Source: Microbacterium pseudoresistens
GTDB lineage: Bacteria; Actinomycetota; Actinomycetes; Actinomycetales; Microbacteriaceae
Reading direction: 5' to 3'
Length of the DNA: 64,000 nt
NCBI RefSeq assembly: GCF_013409745.1
Contig: NZ_JACCBH010000001.1
Coordinates: forward strand, 2,170,001-2,234,000
In this document: piece after piece, positions 55,193 through 63,671 of the stretch
Numbering within the stretch: the first letter of the stretch is position 1
How the letters are laid out: every line of letters begins with the position of its first letter
Notes under the pieces: model-generated
What the model was told of the DNA's origin: nothing
Database searches by the model: none
What the model saw: only the letters and a program-made list of their open reading frames with translations
Translations under genes and position numbers: made by a program

Positions 55193-56113
55193 CTACGGCC
55201 GCCGAGGGCGCGTATTGCGAAGATATGACCTCCAGCTCAGGCATTCGTCGAGATCCGCGACTCCGACATCGGCGGCATCGTGTGCGACGAAGATCGCGGA
55301 GTCCACGAGTCCGGCGAGGTCGAAGGCGACGGGAAGCAACTCCCGCTCGGCCTCGGACAACGGCCGGACCGCCTCATATCCGGCCAGGACGGCTTCATCC
55401 ATGCCGTCCGGCAGGCCGAGATCCGGGGTGTCGAGCGCCGCGTACTGAAGCACCCTGGCGACATCGACGATGAGCGGACCGCGGTTGAGTTCGTCGAAGT
55501 CGAGGAGTGCGGTCACCTCGCCGTCTGCGACGAGGACGTTCTGTCGATGAAGGTCGTGGTGGAGCGGCCCCGTGGGGAGGCGCTCCAGCCGATCGAGCTC
55601 GTCTGCGTGGTCCTCCAGGAACCGCCCGATTCTCTCACGCCAGGCGTCGGCGCCGGAGAGCGGCGGCCGGGAGTCCGCGGCTTCCCGCAGGAGAGCGACT
55701 CGGTCGATCACCGGCACGCGCCGGTCGATCCAGCCCGCGGTGAGCACATGCATCCGGGCCAGGAGCGCTCCGAGGCGCGCGGCCAGAGCTGCGGTCATCG
55801 CCTCGGGGACGTCACCCTCGATCCAAGGGAACACCGCGAAAGGGTGTTTGGCTTCCAGCACGAACTCATCGCCCGCCGGCAACGGCGCGGGAGTGGGGAA
55901 GCCATGCTCGGCGAGGAACCCGACGAGCCGCAGCTCGGCGCGGATCTTCTCGATCCCGGACTTCCGGTACTCGCGCACGACCATCTCGCCGTGGTCGGTC
56001 GTGACTCGGAAGTTGCCGTTGTCCTCGCCGCCTTCGAGCACCGTAGGCAGGCCGACGGGACGGAGGCCGAACGGGGCCAGGATCTCGGGGAGGTCGATCT
56101 GCTGCCACTGCAC
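55193..56113 (-). CDS. APH/homoserine-kinase-II-like phosphotransferase
   Basis: A 306-residue kinase-like protein: GGEDNGNFRVTTDHGEMVVREYRKSG (N-lobe), WIEGDVP hinge, catalytic LHHDLHRQNVLV and metal motif LLDFDELNRGP. It resembles homoserine kinase type II and ThrB/SrkA-like proteins; the substrate is uncertain. The GTG start has GGGAGT upstream. It is separate in sequence from the APH-like gene at 11036. Confidence 0.82.
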   Translation of the reverse strand: MQWQQIDLPEILAPFGLRPVGLPTVLEGGEDNGNFRVTTDHGEMVVREYRKSGIEKIRAELRLVGFLAEHGFPTPAPLPAGDEFVLEAKHPFAVFPWIEGDVPEAMTAALAARLGALLARMHVLTAGWIDRRVPVIDRVALLREAADSRPPLSGADAWRERIGRFLEDHADELDRLERLPTGPLHHDLHRQNVLVADGEVTALLDFDELNRGPLIVDVARVLQYAALDTPDLGLPDGMDEAVLAGYEAVRPLSEAERELLPVAFDLAGLVDSAIFVAHDAADVGVADLDECLSWRSYLRNTRPRRP

Positions 56114-56135
56114 GAGGCGGACTCCCGACGGATGC

Positions 56136-56324
56136 TCAGCCGCTCTTGCGCCGGAACTCGCGCTTCGTCTTGGCCCCGGCGGTGTGGTGCACGACGGAGT
56201 CGCCGTCGAGGTGCGCCTCGCCCTGACGCTGATGCGCGTTCTTCTTCTCCAGCGCTTCCTTGAACTTGCGCTTCATCTCGTCGGAGGGCGCTGCGCTACT
56301 GTTGCCGTCGTCGTTGCCGCTCAT
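56136..56324 (-). CDS. DUF5302 small protein
   Basis: A 62-residue, highly charged actinobacterial protein of the DUF5302 family (phrases EMKRKFKEALEKKNAHQ and the C-terminal KTKREFRRKSG). Largely helical or disordered, no membrane segment, function unknown. TAGGCT (56336-56331) ends 6 nt before the ATG. Confidence 0.8.
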   Translation of the reverse strand: MSGNDDGNSSAAPSDEMKRKFKEALEKKNAHQRQGEAHLDGDSVVHHTAGAKTKREFRRKSG

Positions 56325-56390
56325 ACGCTCAGCCTAGCCATGATGGGGCCGTCGTCGAGCGGATTCATCGGGATTGCCTGGCATCGCTGG

Positions 56391-56396
56391 TAGGCT
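56391..56396 (+). promoter_or_regulatory. -10 element of pnp
   Basis: TAGGCT, implying a start near 56403 and a leader of about 190 nt before the TTG start of pnp. Confidence 0.5.
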
Positions 56397-56402
56397 GGCA
56401 GG

Positions 56403-56592
56403 TGGAGCGGTCGGTTGAGAAGCTGGTCCCCTGTGGTGGATTCCCCGAAGAATTCGGGTGATCGTCCACTGGTGGCCAGCACCGATGACAAGGCGCGGGA
56501 TTTCCGCGTGTCGGGATCTGCCGAGATCCGCTCCTCGATGATGCTCGCGTGTCACACGGATGCGCGAGTCTAAACAAAGAAGGAGAGACCTC
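56403..56592 (+). ncRNA. Structured pnp leader, candidate Actino-pnp RNA
   Basis: The leader of pnp holds several hairpins: GTGGA (56436-56440) with TCCAC (56465-56469) enclosing CCCGAA-GAA-TTCGGG (56444-56458), then CGCGG-GATTT-CCGCG (56494-56508) and GGATCT-GCCG-AGATCC (56514-56529). The Actino-pnp motif is an established RNA structure found in actinobacterial pnp leaders and thought to mediate control by the exonuclease. Assignment rests on location and structure; a covariance-model match was not possible. Confidence 0.6.
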
Positions 56593-58869
56593 TTGGAAGG
56601 TCCTGAAATCACCGCCGCCGAAGCCGTTCTCGACAATGGCCGATTCGGCACCCGTACCGTTCGTTTCGAGACCGGGCGTCTCGCCCAGCAGGCGCAGGGC
56701 GCCGTCGCGGCGTACCTCGACGAAGAGACGATGATCCTGTCGGCCACCAGCGCCGGCAAGCACCCCCGCGAGGGCTTCGACTTCTTCCCGCTGACCGTCG
56801 ATGTCGAGGAGCGCTCGTACGCCGCCGGCAAGATCCCCGGCTCGTTCTTCCGCCGCGAGGGCCGCCCCTCGACCGAGGCGATCCTCGTGTGCCGTCTCAT
56901 CGATCGCCCGCTGCGCCCGTCGTTCGTCGACGGCCTGCGCAACGAGGTCCAGATCGTCATCACGGTGCTCTCGATCGCACCGGGCGAGTACTACGACGCC
57001 CTCGCGATCAACGCGGCCTCGGCCTCCACGCAGATCTCCGGTCTGCCGTTCTCGGGCCCCATCGCCGGCGTGCGCCTTGCGCTCGTTCCTGGTCACGGCC
57101 AGCACGAGGATCAGTGGGTCGCGTTCCCGAACCAGGCTCAGGTCGAGGAGGCCGTGTTCGACCTCATGGTCGCCGGCCGTGTGGTCAAGAAGGCCGACGG
57201 CACCGAAGACGTCGCGATCATGATGGTCGAGGCCGAGGCCACAGAGAACAGCTGGAACCTCATCAAGGGCGGGGCCGTCAAGCCGAGCGAGGACATCGTC
57301 GCCGGTGGCCTGGAGGCCGCGAAGCCCTTCCTCAAGCAGCTCGTCGAGGCGCAGGCCGAGATGGCGAAGCACTCGTCGAAGGAGCCGGGCGTCTACCCGG
57401 TCTTCCCGGCCTATGAGCAGGCGACCTACGACTTCATCGCGAAGTCTGCGACCGCCGACCTCGAGAAGGTCTACCAGATCGCCGACAAGATCGAGCGCCA
57501 GAACGCCGACGACGAGGTCAAGGACCGTGTCAAGGCCGAGGTCGCTGCGGCCATCGAGGCGGGCACGCTGCCCGAGTCCGCTGCCGGCGAGATCTCCGGT
57601 GCGTACAAGTCGGTCACCAAGAACATCGTCCGTGGGCGCATCCTCGCCGAGGGCGTGCGCATGGACGGCCGTGGCCTTGCCGACATCCGCCCGCTCGACG
57701 CCGAGGTGCAGGTCATCCCTCGCGTGCACGGCTCGGCGATCTTCCAGCGCGGCGAGACCCAGATCATGGGCGTCACCACGCTGAACATGCTCAAGATGGA
57801 GCAGCAGATCGACTCGCTCTCTCCCACGACGAGCAAGCGCTACATGCACCACTACAACTTCCCGCCCTACTCGACCGGTGAGACCGGCCGCGTCGGGTCG
57901 CCGAAGCGTCGCGAGATCGGGCACGGCTTCCTCGCCGAGCGCGCCCTCGTGCCGGTGCTGCCCAGCCGCGAGGAGTTCCCGTACGCGATCCGTCAGGTCT
58001 CCGAGGCTCTCGGCTCCAACGGCTCGACGTCGATGGGCTCCGTCTGCGCATCGACCCTGTCGCTGCTGAACGCGGGTGTGCCGCTGCGCGCACCCGTGGC
58101 CGGCATCGCCATGGGCCTGGTCTCGGACGAGGTCGACGGGCAGACGCGCTACGCCGCGCTGACCGACATCCTCGGTGCTGAAGACGCCCTGGGGGACATG
58201 GACTTCAAGGTCGCCGGAACCAGCGAGTTCATCACTGCGATCCAGCTCGACACGAAGCTCGACGGCATCCCCTCGGATGTGCTGGCTGGCGCGCTGACGC
58301 AGGCGAAGGACGCGCGTCTGACGATCCTGAACGTGCTGAACGCCGCGATCGACGCTCCTGACGAGATGGCGCCCACTGCGCCGCGCGTCATCAGCGTGCA
58401 GATCCCGGCGGACAAGATCGGCGAGCTGATCGGCCCGAAGGGCAAGACGATCAACGCGATCCAGGACGAGACCGGTGCGCAGATCTCCATCGAGGAGGAC
58501 GGCACGGTCTACATCGGCGCCGTCGACGGACCGTCGGCCGAGGCCGCCCGTGCGCAGGTGAACGCGATCGCCAACCCGACGAACCCCGAGGTCGGCGAGC
58601 AGTTCCTGGGCACGGTCGTGAATGTGCGCGACGGCCTGGGCGCCTTCGTGTCGCTCCTGCCCGGCAAGGACGGTCTGCTGCACATCAGTCAGCTGCGCAA
58701 GCTCAACGGCGGACAGCGCGTCGAGAACGTCGGCGACATCGTGAGCGTCGGTCAGAAGATCCTCGTGAAGATCTCGAAGATCGATGACCGCGGCAAGCTG
58801 TCGCTGGAGCCCGTGGTCGACGAGCCCGCCGAGGACGCGTCGAAGGAGGCCGCGCCCGTCGAGGCGTGA
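56593..58869 (+). CDS. pnp: Polyribonucleotide nucleotidyltransferase (PNPase)
   Basis: Phosphorolytic 3'-5' exoribonuclease and RNA-tailing enzyme; trimer in the degradosome. The 758-residue protein has two RNase PH domains (first with [26 protein letters not shown]; second with [25 protein letters not shown] and [13 protein letters not shown]), a helical linker, KH ([22 protein letters not shown]) and a C-terminal S1 domain ([29 protein letters not shown]). TTG 56593 is the start, with AGGAG 7 nt upstream; ATG 56560 would put an extra basic tail before the conserved N-terminus. Confidence 0.95.
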   Translation: MEGPEITAAEAVLDNGRFGTRTVRFETGRLAQQAQGAVAAYLDEETMILSATSAGKHPREGFDFFPLTVDVEERSYAAGKIPGSFFRREGRPSTEAILVCRLIDRPLRPSFVDGLRNEVQIVITVLSIAPGEYYDALAINAASASTQISGLPFSGPIAGVRLALVPGHGQHEDQWVAFPNQAQVEEAVFDLMVAGRVVKKADGTEDVAIMMVEAEATENSWNLIKGGAVKPSEDIVAGGLEAAKPFLKQLVEAQAEMAKHSSKEPGVYPVFPAYEQATYDFIAKSATADLEKVYQIADKIERQNADDEVKDRVKAEVAAAIEAGTLPESAAGEISGAYKSVTKNIVRGRILAEGVRMDGRGLADIRPLDAEVQVIPRVHGSAIFQRGETQIMGVTTLNMLKMEQQIDSLSPTTSKRYMHHYNFPPYSTGETGRVGSPKRREIGHGFLAERALVPVLPSREEFPYAIRQVSEALGSNGSTSMGSVCASTLSLLNAGVPLRAPVAGIAMGLVSDEVDGQTRYAALTDILGAEDALGDMDFKVAGTSEFITAIQLDTKLDGIPSDVLAGALTQAKDARLTILNVLNAAIDAPDEMAPTAPRVISVQIPADKIGELIGPKGKTINAIQDETGAQISIEEDGTVYIGAVDGPSAEAARAQVNAIANPTNPEVGEQFLGTVVNVRDGLGAFVSLLPGKDGLLHISQLRKLNGGQRVENVGDIVSVGQKILVKISKIDDRGKLSLEPVVDEPAEDASKEAAPVEA

Positions 58870-58898
58870 TCGGCATCGTCTGACAGGCGCTCGGCCTA

Positions 58899-58938
58899 CA
58901 GGGCCGTGTCGCCCCGAATCGGGGAGGACACGGCCCTG
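58899..58938 (+). terminator. Terminator of pnp
   Basis: CAGGGCCGTGTC (58899-58910) pairs with GACACGGCCCTG (58927-58938), and an inner CCCC/GGGG pair tops the stem. It starts 30 nt after the pnp stop. The 3' flank is not a clean T-run. Confidence 0.75.
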
Positions 58939-59018
58939 TCGTCGTGTTCGTGATCGAATAGTTATGCGATGTTCGCCGGAACGTTGCCTCAATGAACGGT
59001 TCCGTCTGCGGACTCCCA

Positions 59019-59047
59019 TACTCTGTCTTTACGCACCGGGGGTGCGT
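59019..59047 (+). promoter_or_regulatory. Promoter and palindrome before the aldo/keto-reductase-fold gene
   Basis: TACTCT (59019-59024) is a plausible -10. The perfect palindrome ACGCACC-GGG-GGTGCGT (59031-59047) begins at the expected transcription start, so it would form a 5' hairpin in the mRNA or act as an operator. Confidence 0.4.
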
Positions 59048-59076
59048 GATTCGCTGCAAGCTTCGGGGGTGAGAGC

Positions 59077-60102
59077 ATGCGTCTTTTCGGCGTAGGCACC
59101 GCAACCGGTTCGGAGCGCGTCGAAACCGCCGCCGCGGAGCATCCGTCGGCGCCCATCCCGCTCGTCGGTCCCGGTGTCGGCGAATGCCTGCGCGTCGCAC
59201 TCGGCGCGACCGGCATCCGCGTCTTCCCACTCATGATCGGTGGTGCGGAGTTCGGCTGGAACACCGACACCGACTCGAGCCACCGCATCCTCGACCGCTA
59301 TGTCGAGTTCGGCGGAAACGCCGTGCACACGGCCGACGGGTTCGCCGCCGGCCGCAGCGAGCACATCGTGGGCCGCTGGCTGCGCTCTCGTCGTCGCGAC
59401 GACATCGTGCTGGGGGTACGGGTCGGTGGACATCCCGACAACCCCGGCCTCGGCTCGATCAACCTCGTGCGGGCGGTGGAGGCCTCGCTCACGCGGCTGG
59501 GCGTGGAGCGCATCGACGTGCTGTACCTCGACGGCGCCGCCGATCAGGACGCTCCCCTGGAAGACACCCTGGCGACGGCCGAGTGGCTCGTCGAGAGCGG
59601 CAAGGTCGCCGCTCTGGGAGCCTTCGGATTCTCGGCCGAACGCCTCGTCGAAGCGCGCATCCTCTCTTCTGCCGGATACCCGCGCATCGACGTGCTGGAC
59701 GAGCCGTACAACCTGCTGCGTCGCGCGGGATTCGAGGGGGATCTGCGCCTCGTCGCGGGGGCGCAGGGTCTGGCGGTCACACCGTCGCACGCGCTGGAGC
59801 ACGGCTTCCTCTCCGGGCGTCACCGCTCGAAGGCCCGGGCGCTGGACGGCGTGCGGGGACAGCAGTTGCGCAGCAACATCAACCGCCGCGGCATCAAGGC
59901 GCTGCGTGCTCTGGATCTCGTGGCCGAGGAGCTCCAGGTTCCCGTCGCCGCCGCGGCGATCGCCTGGTTGCTGGCCCAGCGCACCATCACCGCGCCCATC
60001 GTCAACGCATTCTCGACCGAGCATGTCGAGGAGCTCATCCAGGGGGCGGGCGTCTCGCTCAGCCGTGCCCAGCTGGGCGAGCTCAGTCGCGCCGCCGCGT
60101 AG
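59077..60102 (+). CDS. Aldo/keto reductase-fold protein lacking the catalytic tetrad
   Basis: A 341-residue (beta/alpha)8 aldo/keto reductase homologue with clear family landmarks: ILDRYVEFGGN, GRSEHIVGRWLRSRRRDDIVL, VEASLTRLGVERIDVLYLD and VAAAAIAWLLAQ. The residues that should be the Asp-Tyr-Lys-His tetrad are His84, Phe89, Arg115 and Asp152 by alignment to the usual FIDTADVY, ATKVGG and LHRWD motifs. Normal hydride-transfer reduction is therefore unlikely. It may be a binding or regulatory protein. The ATG has GGGGGTGAGA upstream. An extra ~45 residues precede the barrel. Confidence 0.82.
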   Translation: MRLFGVGTATGSERVETAAAEHPSAPIPLVGPGVGECLRVALGATGIRVFPLMIGGAEFGWNTDTDSSHRILDRYVEFGGNAVHTADGFAAGRSEHIVGRWLRSRRRDDIVLGVRVGGHPDNPGLGSINLVRAVEASLTRLGVERIDVLYLDGAADQDAPLEDTLATAEWLVESGKVAALGAFGFSAERLVEARILSSAGYPRIDVLDEPYNLLRRAGFEGDLRLVAGAQGLAVTPSHALEHGFLSGRHRSKARALDGVRGQQLRSNINRRGIKALRALDLVAEELQVPVAAAAIAWLLAQRTITAPIVNAFSTEHVEELIQGAGVSLSRAQLGELSRAAA

Positions 60103-60217
60103 TCCGCCGCCGTCCTGACCGGTCATCCACAGCTTCGACGCACGCCGACTCGTGTCGGAGGCCGTGGCGTAGGCTGGCAGAAGACCGGCGGAACCGTCGG
60201 ATACGGATCGAGCGGTT

Positions 60218-60820
60218 GTGACGCACTACATCTATCTGGTCAGGCATGGCGAACACCAAGACGCCGAGTACGGCGTCGACGACGGTCCGCTCTCCCCGCG
60301 CGGTCGCCGCCAGGCCGAGCTCGTGGCCGACCGGCTCTCCGGGCTTCCGCTCGATGCCATCTGGCACTCTCCGCTGCTGCGCGCGGCAGAGACGGCGCGC
60401 GCGATCGCCGAACGCCTGCCGGCGGTCACGGCCGAGCCGTCGGCACTGCTGTTCGACTGCATCCCCACGGGGATGACCGATGAGACGCCATCGACCTTCG
60501 AGCCGTTCTTCGGGTCGGTGACCGAGGCGGAGATCGAGGCCGGCCGCGCGCAGATGGGCGATGCGGTCAGCGAGTTCCTCGTGCGCAAGCCGGGGGATGT
60601 CCACGAGGTGCTCATCACGCACAACTTCGTCATCTCGTGGTTCGTCCGCGAGGTGATCGAGGCGCCCGAATGGCGTTGGATGACGCTGAATCAGGCCCAC
60701 TGCGGCCTCACCGTGATCTCGCAGAAGCAGGGCAGGCCGTGGAGCCTCGTGGCGCACAACGACCTCGGCCACCTGCCCTTCGAGCTGCACACGGGCCTGC
60801 CCGACCCGATACCGGTCTGA
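60218..60820 (+). CDS. Histidine phosphatase-family protein
   Basis: A 200-residue phosphoglycerate-mutase-like phosphatase: YLVRHGEHQD (RHG phospho-accepting His), LSPRGRRQAELVADRL, SPLLRAAETARAIA and a late His in LITHNF. Substrate unknown; could be a sugar-phosphate or nucleotide phosphatase. GTG start; TAGGCT at 60171-60176 gives a ~35-nt leader. Confidence 0.88.
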   Translation: MTHYIYLVRHGEHQDAEYGVDDGPLSPRGRRQAELVADRLSGLPLDAIWHSPLLRAAETARAIAERLPAVTAEPSALLFDCIPTGMTDETPSTFEPFFGSVTEAEIEAGRAQMGDAVSEFLVRKPGDVHEVLITHNFVISWFVREVIEAPEWRWMTLNQAHCGLTVISQKQGRPWSLVAHNDLGHLPFELHTGLPDPIPV

Positions 60821-60839
60821 GCATTCCGCCTCAGAGAGG

Positions 60840-61310
60840 TCAGACGGCCTTGCGGTACCAGCGCGTCGCGTTCGGGTTGTCGTTGTACGCCTCCACCTGC
60901 TCGTAGCCGAGTCGGGCGTACAGGCGCCCGGCAGGCACCAGGGTGTGATGCGTGTCGAGCACGAGCTCGGTGGCGCCCCAATCGATCGCGCGTCGCTCCA
61001 GCTCGGCCATGAGCTCGACGCCCCAGCCCCTGCCGCGGCTGTCGCCGCGGAGGAAGATGTGCTTCACCTCGAAGCGCACCGTGCCGGGAGCATCGACGGC
61101 GAGTCGGCGGATGGCTCCGCAGCCGACGAGGGCGCCCTGCTCGTCGTTCGCGAGCAGGAGCACACCGTCGGGCTCGGCGAACGCATCGGGTGCGGGGAAC
61201 GTCGGGGAGTAGCTGCCGCCGGGGAAGTCTGCGGCACGCGCGGCGAAGTACTCCTCGAGCAGGGCGCGGGCATCCGGGGCATCCGGGCGGGCCGGACGGA
61301 ACGTGAGCAT
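60840..61310 (-). CDS. GNAT-family N-acetyltransferase
   Basis: A 156-residue single-domain GNAT. The acetyl-CoA pyrophosphate loop is RGDSRGRGWGVELMAELE, and the final LYARLGYEQVEAYNDNP is the usual motif B region. Acceptor unknown. TAGCGT (61322-61317) ends 6 nt before the ATG; divergent from dapB. Confidence 0.88.
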   Translation of the reverse strand: MLTFRPARPDAPDARALLEEYFAARAADFPGGSYSPTFPAPDAFAEPDGVLLLANDEQGALVGCGAIRRLAVDAPGTVRFEVKHIFLRGDSRGRGWGVELMAELERRAIDWGATELVLDTHHTLVPAGRLYARLGYEQVEAYNDNPNATRWYRKAV

Positions 61311-61371
61311 GATCCGACGCTACGCCGAGCGGCGCGGCGTGCCGCGTCGGCACGCTGAATAGACTGGGGGC

Positions 61372-62118
61372 ATGACCACGCGAGTTGCCCTGGTGGGCGG
61401 AAACGGCAAGCTCGGCGCGATCATCCGCACGGTGATCGACGAGCTGGACGGCTTCGATGTGCACGCCGTTCTCGGCTCGCAGAGCGCGCTGTCCGAGCTC
61501 GACGGGGCGGATCTCGTGGTCGACGCCTCGACTCCATCCGTCTCGGTCGATGTGGTCCGCGCCGCTGTCGAACGGGGGGTCAACGTGCTCGTGGGCACCT
61601 CCGGCTGGTCGGCCGAGCGCATCGCTCTCGTGCGCCCGCTCGTCGAGGCGGCGGGCACCGGGGCGGTCTTCATCCCGAACTTCTCCGTCGCCTCGGTGCT
61701 GGGCTCGGCGATCTCGGCGCTCGCCGCCCCGTTCTTCAGCTCGGTCGAGATCATCGAAGCGCACAGGCACACCAAGATCGACTCGCCCAGCGGCACGGCT
61801 GTGCGCACCGCCGAACTCATCGCCCAGGCGCGCGACGGGCAGGGGCCGGTGGATGCTCCGCACGCCGACCAGCGCGCCCGCGGTCAGCAGATCTCCGGCA
61901 TTCCGATCCATTCCCTGCGCCGCCCCGGTGTGGTCGCACGGCAAGAGGTGATTCTGTCGGGCGCGGGGGAGACTCTGACCATCACGCACGACACCGTCGA
62001 CTCCGCCGGCGCCTACGCGCCGGGGATCCGTCTCGCGCTGCCGTACGCCCGCGATGCGCGCGGAGTGATCGTGGGGCTCGAGCACGTCATCGATCTCGGG
62101 ATCACACCGAGCGCATGA
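61372..62118 (+). CDS. dapB: 4-hydroxy-tetrahydrodipicolinate reductase
   Basis: NAD(P)H reductase of the lysine/diaminopimelate pathway. The 248-residue protein has VALVGGNGKLGAIIRTVI (dinucleotide binding), LVVDASTPSV, VGTSGW and the catalytic segment EAHRHTKIDSPSGTA with the His and Lys needed for substrate binding. It is a little shorter than the enterobacterial enzyme, as usual in actinobacteria. TAGACT (61360-61365) ends 6 nt from the ATG. Its stop overlaps the next gene (ATGA). Confidence 0.95.
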   Translation: MTTRVALVGGNGKLGAIIRTVIDELDGFDVHAVLGSQSALSELDGADLVVDASTPSVSVDVVRAAVERGVNVLVGTSGWSAERIALVRPLVEAAGTGAVFIPNFSVASVLGSAISALAAPFFSSVEIIEAHRHTKIDSPSGTAVRTAELIAQARDGQGPVDAPHADQRARGQQISGIPIHSLRRPGVVARQEVILSGAGETLTITHDTVDSAGAYAPGIRLALPYARDARGVIVGLEHVIDLGITPSA

Positions 62119-62558
62119 TGTCTCGCGTCGGCGTGGCCGTGATGACGGCGGCCCTCGCTCTCTATCTCGCCTTCGCCGTGCAGCGCGCGTTCATCATGTT
62201 CGCCACGGGAGAGCCGGTGGGCATCGCCTTCGGCGTCGGGCTGCTCGTGCTGCCGCTCATCGGGGCATGGGTGCTCGTGCGCGAAGTCATGTTCGGTGTG
62301 CAGTCCGCGCGTCTCACCCGCCGACTGGAGGATGAAGACGGGGTGCCCGACGACGACGTGGCATTGACGCCGAGCGGCCGGGTGGTGCGCGAGGAGGCCG
62401 CCGGACTCGTGCAGCGATATGCGGATGCGGCGGCCGCGGCCCCGGAGGACTGGCGATCCCGCCTGCGACTCGGCATCGTTCAGCGCGCGGCGGGGCAGCT
62501 GGGCGAAGCGCGGGCGAGCGTTCGTGCCGCGATTCGCTTGGAGAAGACGGCGCACTAA
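62115..62558 (+). CDS. Membrane-anchored protein with a short TPR-like tail
   Basis: A 147-residue protein with two membrane helices (about 6-28, 36-58) and a soluble C-terminal helical part (VQRYADAAAAAPEDWRSRLRLGIVQRAAGQLGEARASVRAAI) reminiscent of a single tetratricopeptide pair. It is translationally coupled to dapB through an ATGA overlap. Function unknown. Confidence 0.75.
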   Translation: MMSRVGVAVMTAALALYLAFAVQRAFIMFATGEPVGIAFGVGLLVLPLIGAWVLVREVMFGVQSARLTRRLEDEDGVPDDDVALTPSGRVVREEAAGLVQRYADAAAAAPEDWRSRLRLGIVQRAAGQLGEARASVRAAIRLEKTAH

Positions 62559-62613
62559 AACGCGACCCCGCCTGATCAGTCAGACGCGGCCGCGCTTCAG
62601 GTGGTGCGGGGGA

Positions 62614-63039
62614 TCAGGCCAGCGTTGCTTCGAGCGTGATCTCGATACCCGACAGCGCCTGCGAGACCGGGCAGCCGGTCTTTGCCTCGTCGGCGATGCG
62701 CTGGAAGGTCTCGGCGTCCAGGCCGGGCACGCTCGCGTTGACGTTGAGGTGGCTGCCGGTGATGCCGGTGCCGGGCTTGAAGGTCACCGACGCCGTGGTG
62801 TCGACGCGCTCCGGCGGGGTTCCGTTGCCGGCGAGGGCGTGCGAGAGCGCCATGCTGAAGCAGGACGAGTGCGCGGCCGCGATGAGCTCTTCAGGCGTCG
62901 TGGTGGTGTCAGACCCCTCCGAGCGCGACTTCCAGTCGAGCGGGAAGGTTCCGAGGTGGGATGACGAGAACGAGACCGTGCCCGAGCCTTCGGTGAGGCT
63001 CCCCGTCCAGGTGGCTGCTGCTTCGCTCGTGACGGACAT
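62614..63039 (-). CDS. OsmC/Ohr-family peroxiredoxin-like protein
   Basis: A 141-residue OsmC protein that reduces organic hydroperoxides using two cysteines: SSCFSMAL and GCPVSQAL are both present, as is the active-site Glu in TTTPEELIAAAHSS. OsmC rather than Ohr is favoured by TPEELI and the length. GGAGGAG 6 nt upstream fixes the start. Confidence 0.92.
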   Translation of the reverse strand: MSVTSEAAATWTGSLTEGSGTVSFSSSHLGTFPLDWKSRSEGSDTTTTPEELIAAAHSSCFSMALSHALAGNGTPPERVDTTASVTFKPGTGITGSHLNVNASVPGLDAETFQRIADEAKTGCPVSQALSGIEITLEATLA

Positions 63040-63086
63040 GTCGACTCCTCCGGATAGGGGGCTGATGGTGCCTGCCAGCCTACCGA

Positions 63087-63671
63087 TCAGGCCGTGGCGG
63101 AGGAACCGCCTGTGGAGCGGCCCACGAGTCCGGCGCGCTGCAGCAGGAGCCAGATCTGGCAGCCGAGGCAGAAGCCGAAGGCGGCGTTGAGGAACGCCGC
63201 GACGAACGCGGCCGCCGTGGCCACGGGCAGCGCCCACGGTACTCCGAGCAGGTGCAGCACGAGACCGATACCCACGACGATCAGCCCGACCCCTTGCGCG
63301 AACCGGGGCGGCCGAGGATCCTCGAGTTCGGCGGGCGGGCTCAGTCGCGGGCGCACGAGCGTGCGGAACAGCGCGTTCCAGGGCTGGGTGCGCGAGGAGA
63401 CGAGGCTCCAGGCGAACAGCAGCGCCACGACGAGGGTCAGCAGGAATCCGGCATCCACGACCCGCTCGGGCACCGTCGCCTGGGGGAGCGCCCACCCTCC
63501 CGGGATGTCGAAGGATGCATCGGTGAGCGTCTGGACGGCGACGTAGCCGCTGACGCCGCGCGCCGTGGAGATCCCGGTGAGTGCGAGCGCCGTCGCCACG
63601 AGCAGCAGAGCCGACGTGATCGACGCGCCGAAGCGCGGGCCGCGCGGATCGATTCCGGCCGGAGTGGTCAT
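63087..63671 (-). CDS. DUF4395 membrane protein
   Basis: A 194-residue protein with about four membrane helices and the DUF4395 signature near the end (NAAFGFCLGCQIWLL, with a CxxC pair in the membrane). DUF4395 proteins are frequently encoded with thioredoxin-like partners, as here, suggesting a membrane redox role. The ATG overlaps the stop of the upstream thioredoxin-like gene (ATGA). Confidence 0.85.
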   Translation of the reverse strand: MTTPAGIDPRGPRFGASITSALLLVATALALTGISTARGVSGYVAVQTLTDASFDIPGGWALPQATVPERVVDAGFLLTLVVALLFAWSLVSSRTQPWNALFRTLVRPRLSPPAELEDPRPPRFAQGVGLIVVGIGLVLHLLGVPWALPVATAAAFVAAFLNAAFGFCLGCQIWLLLQRAGLVGRSTGGSSATA

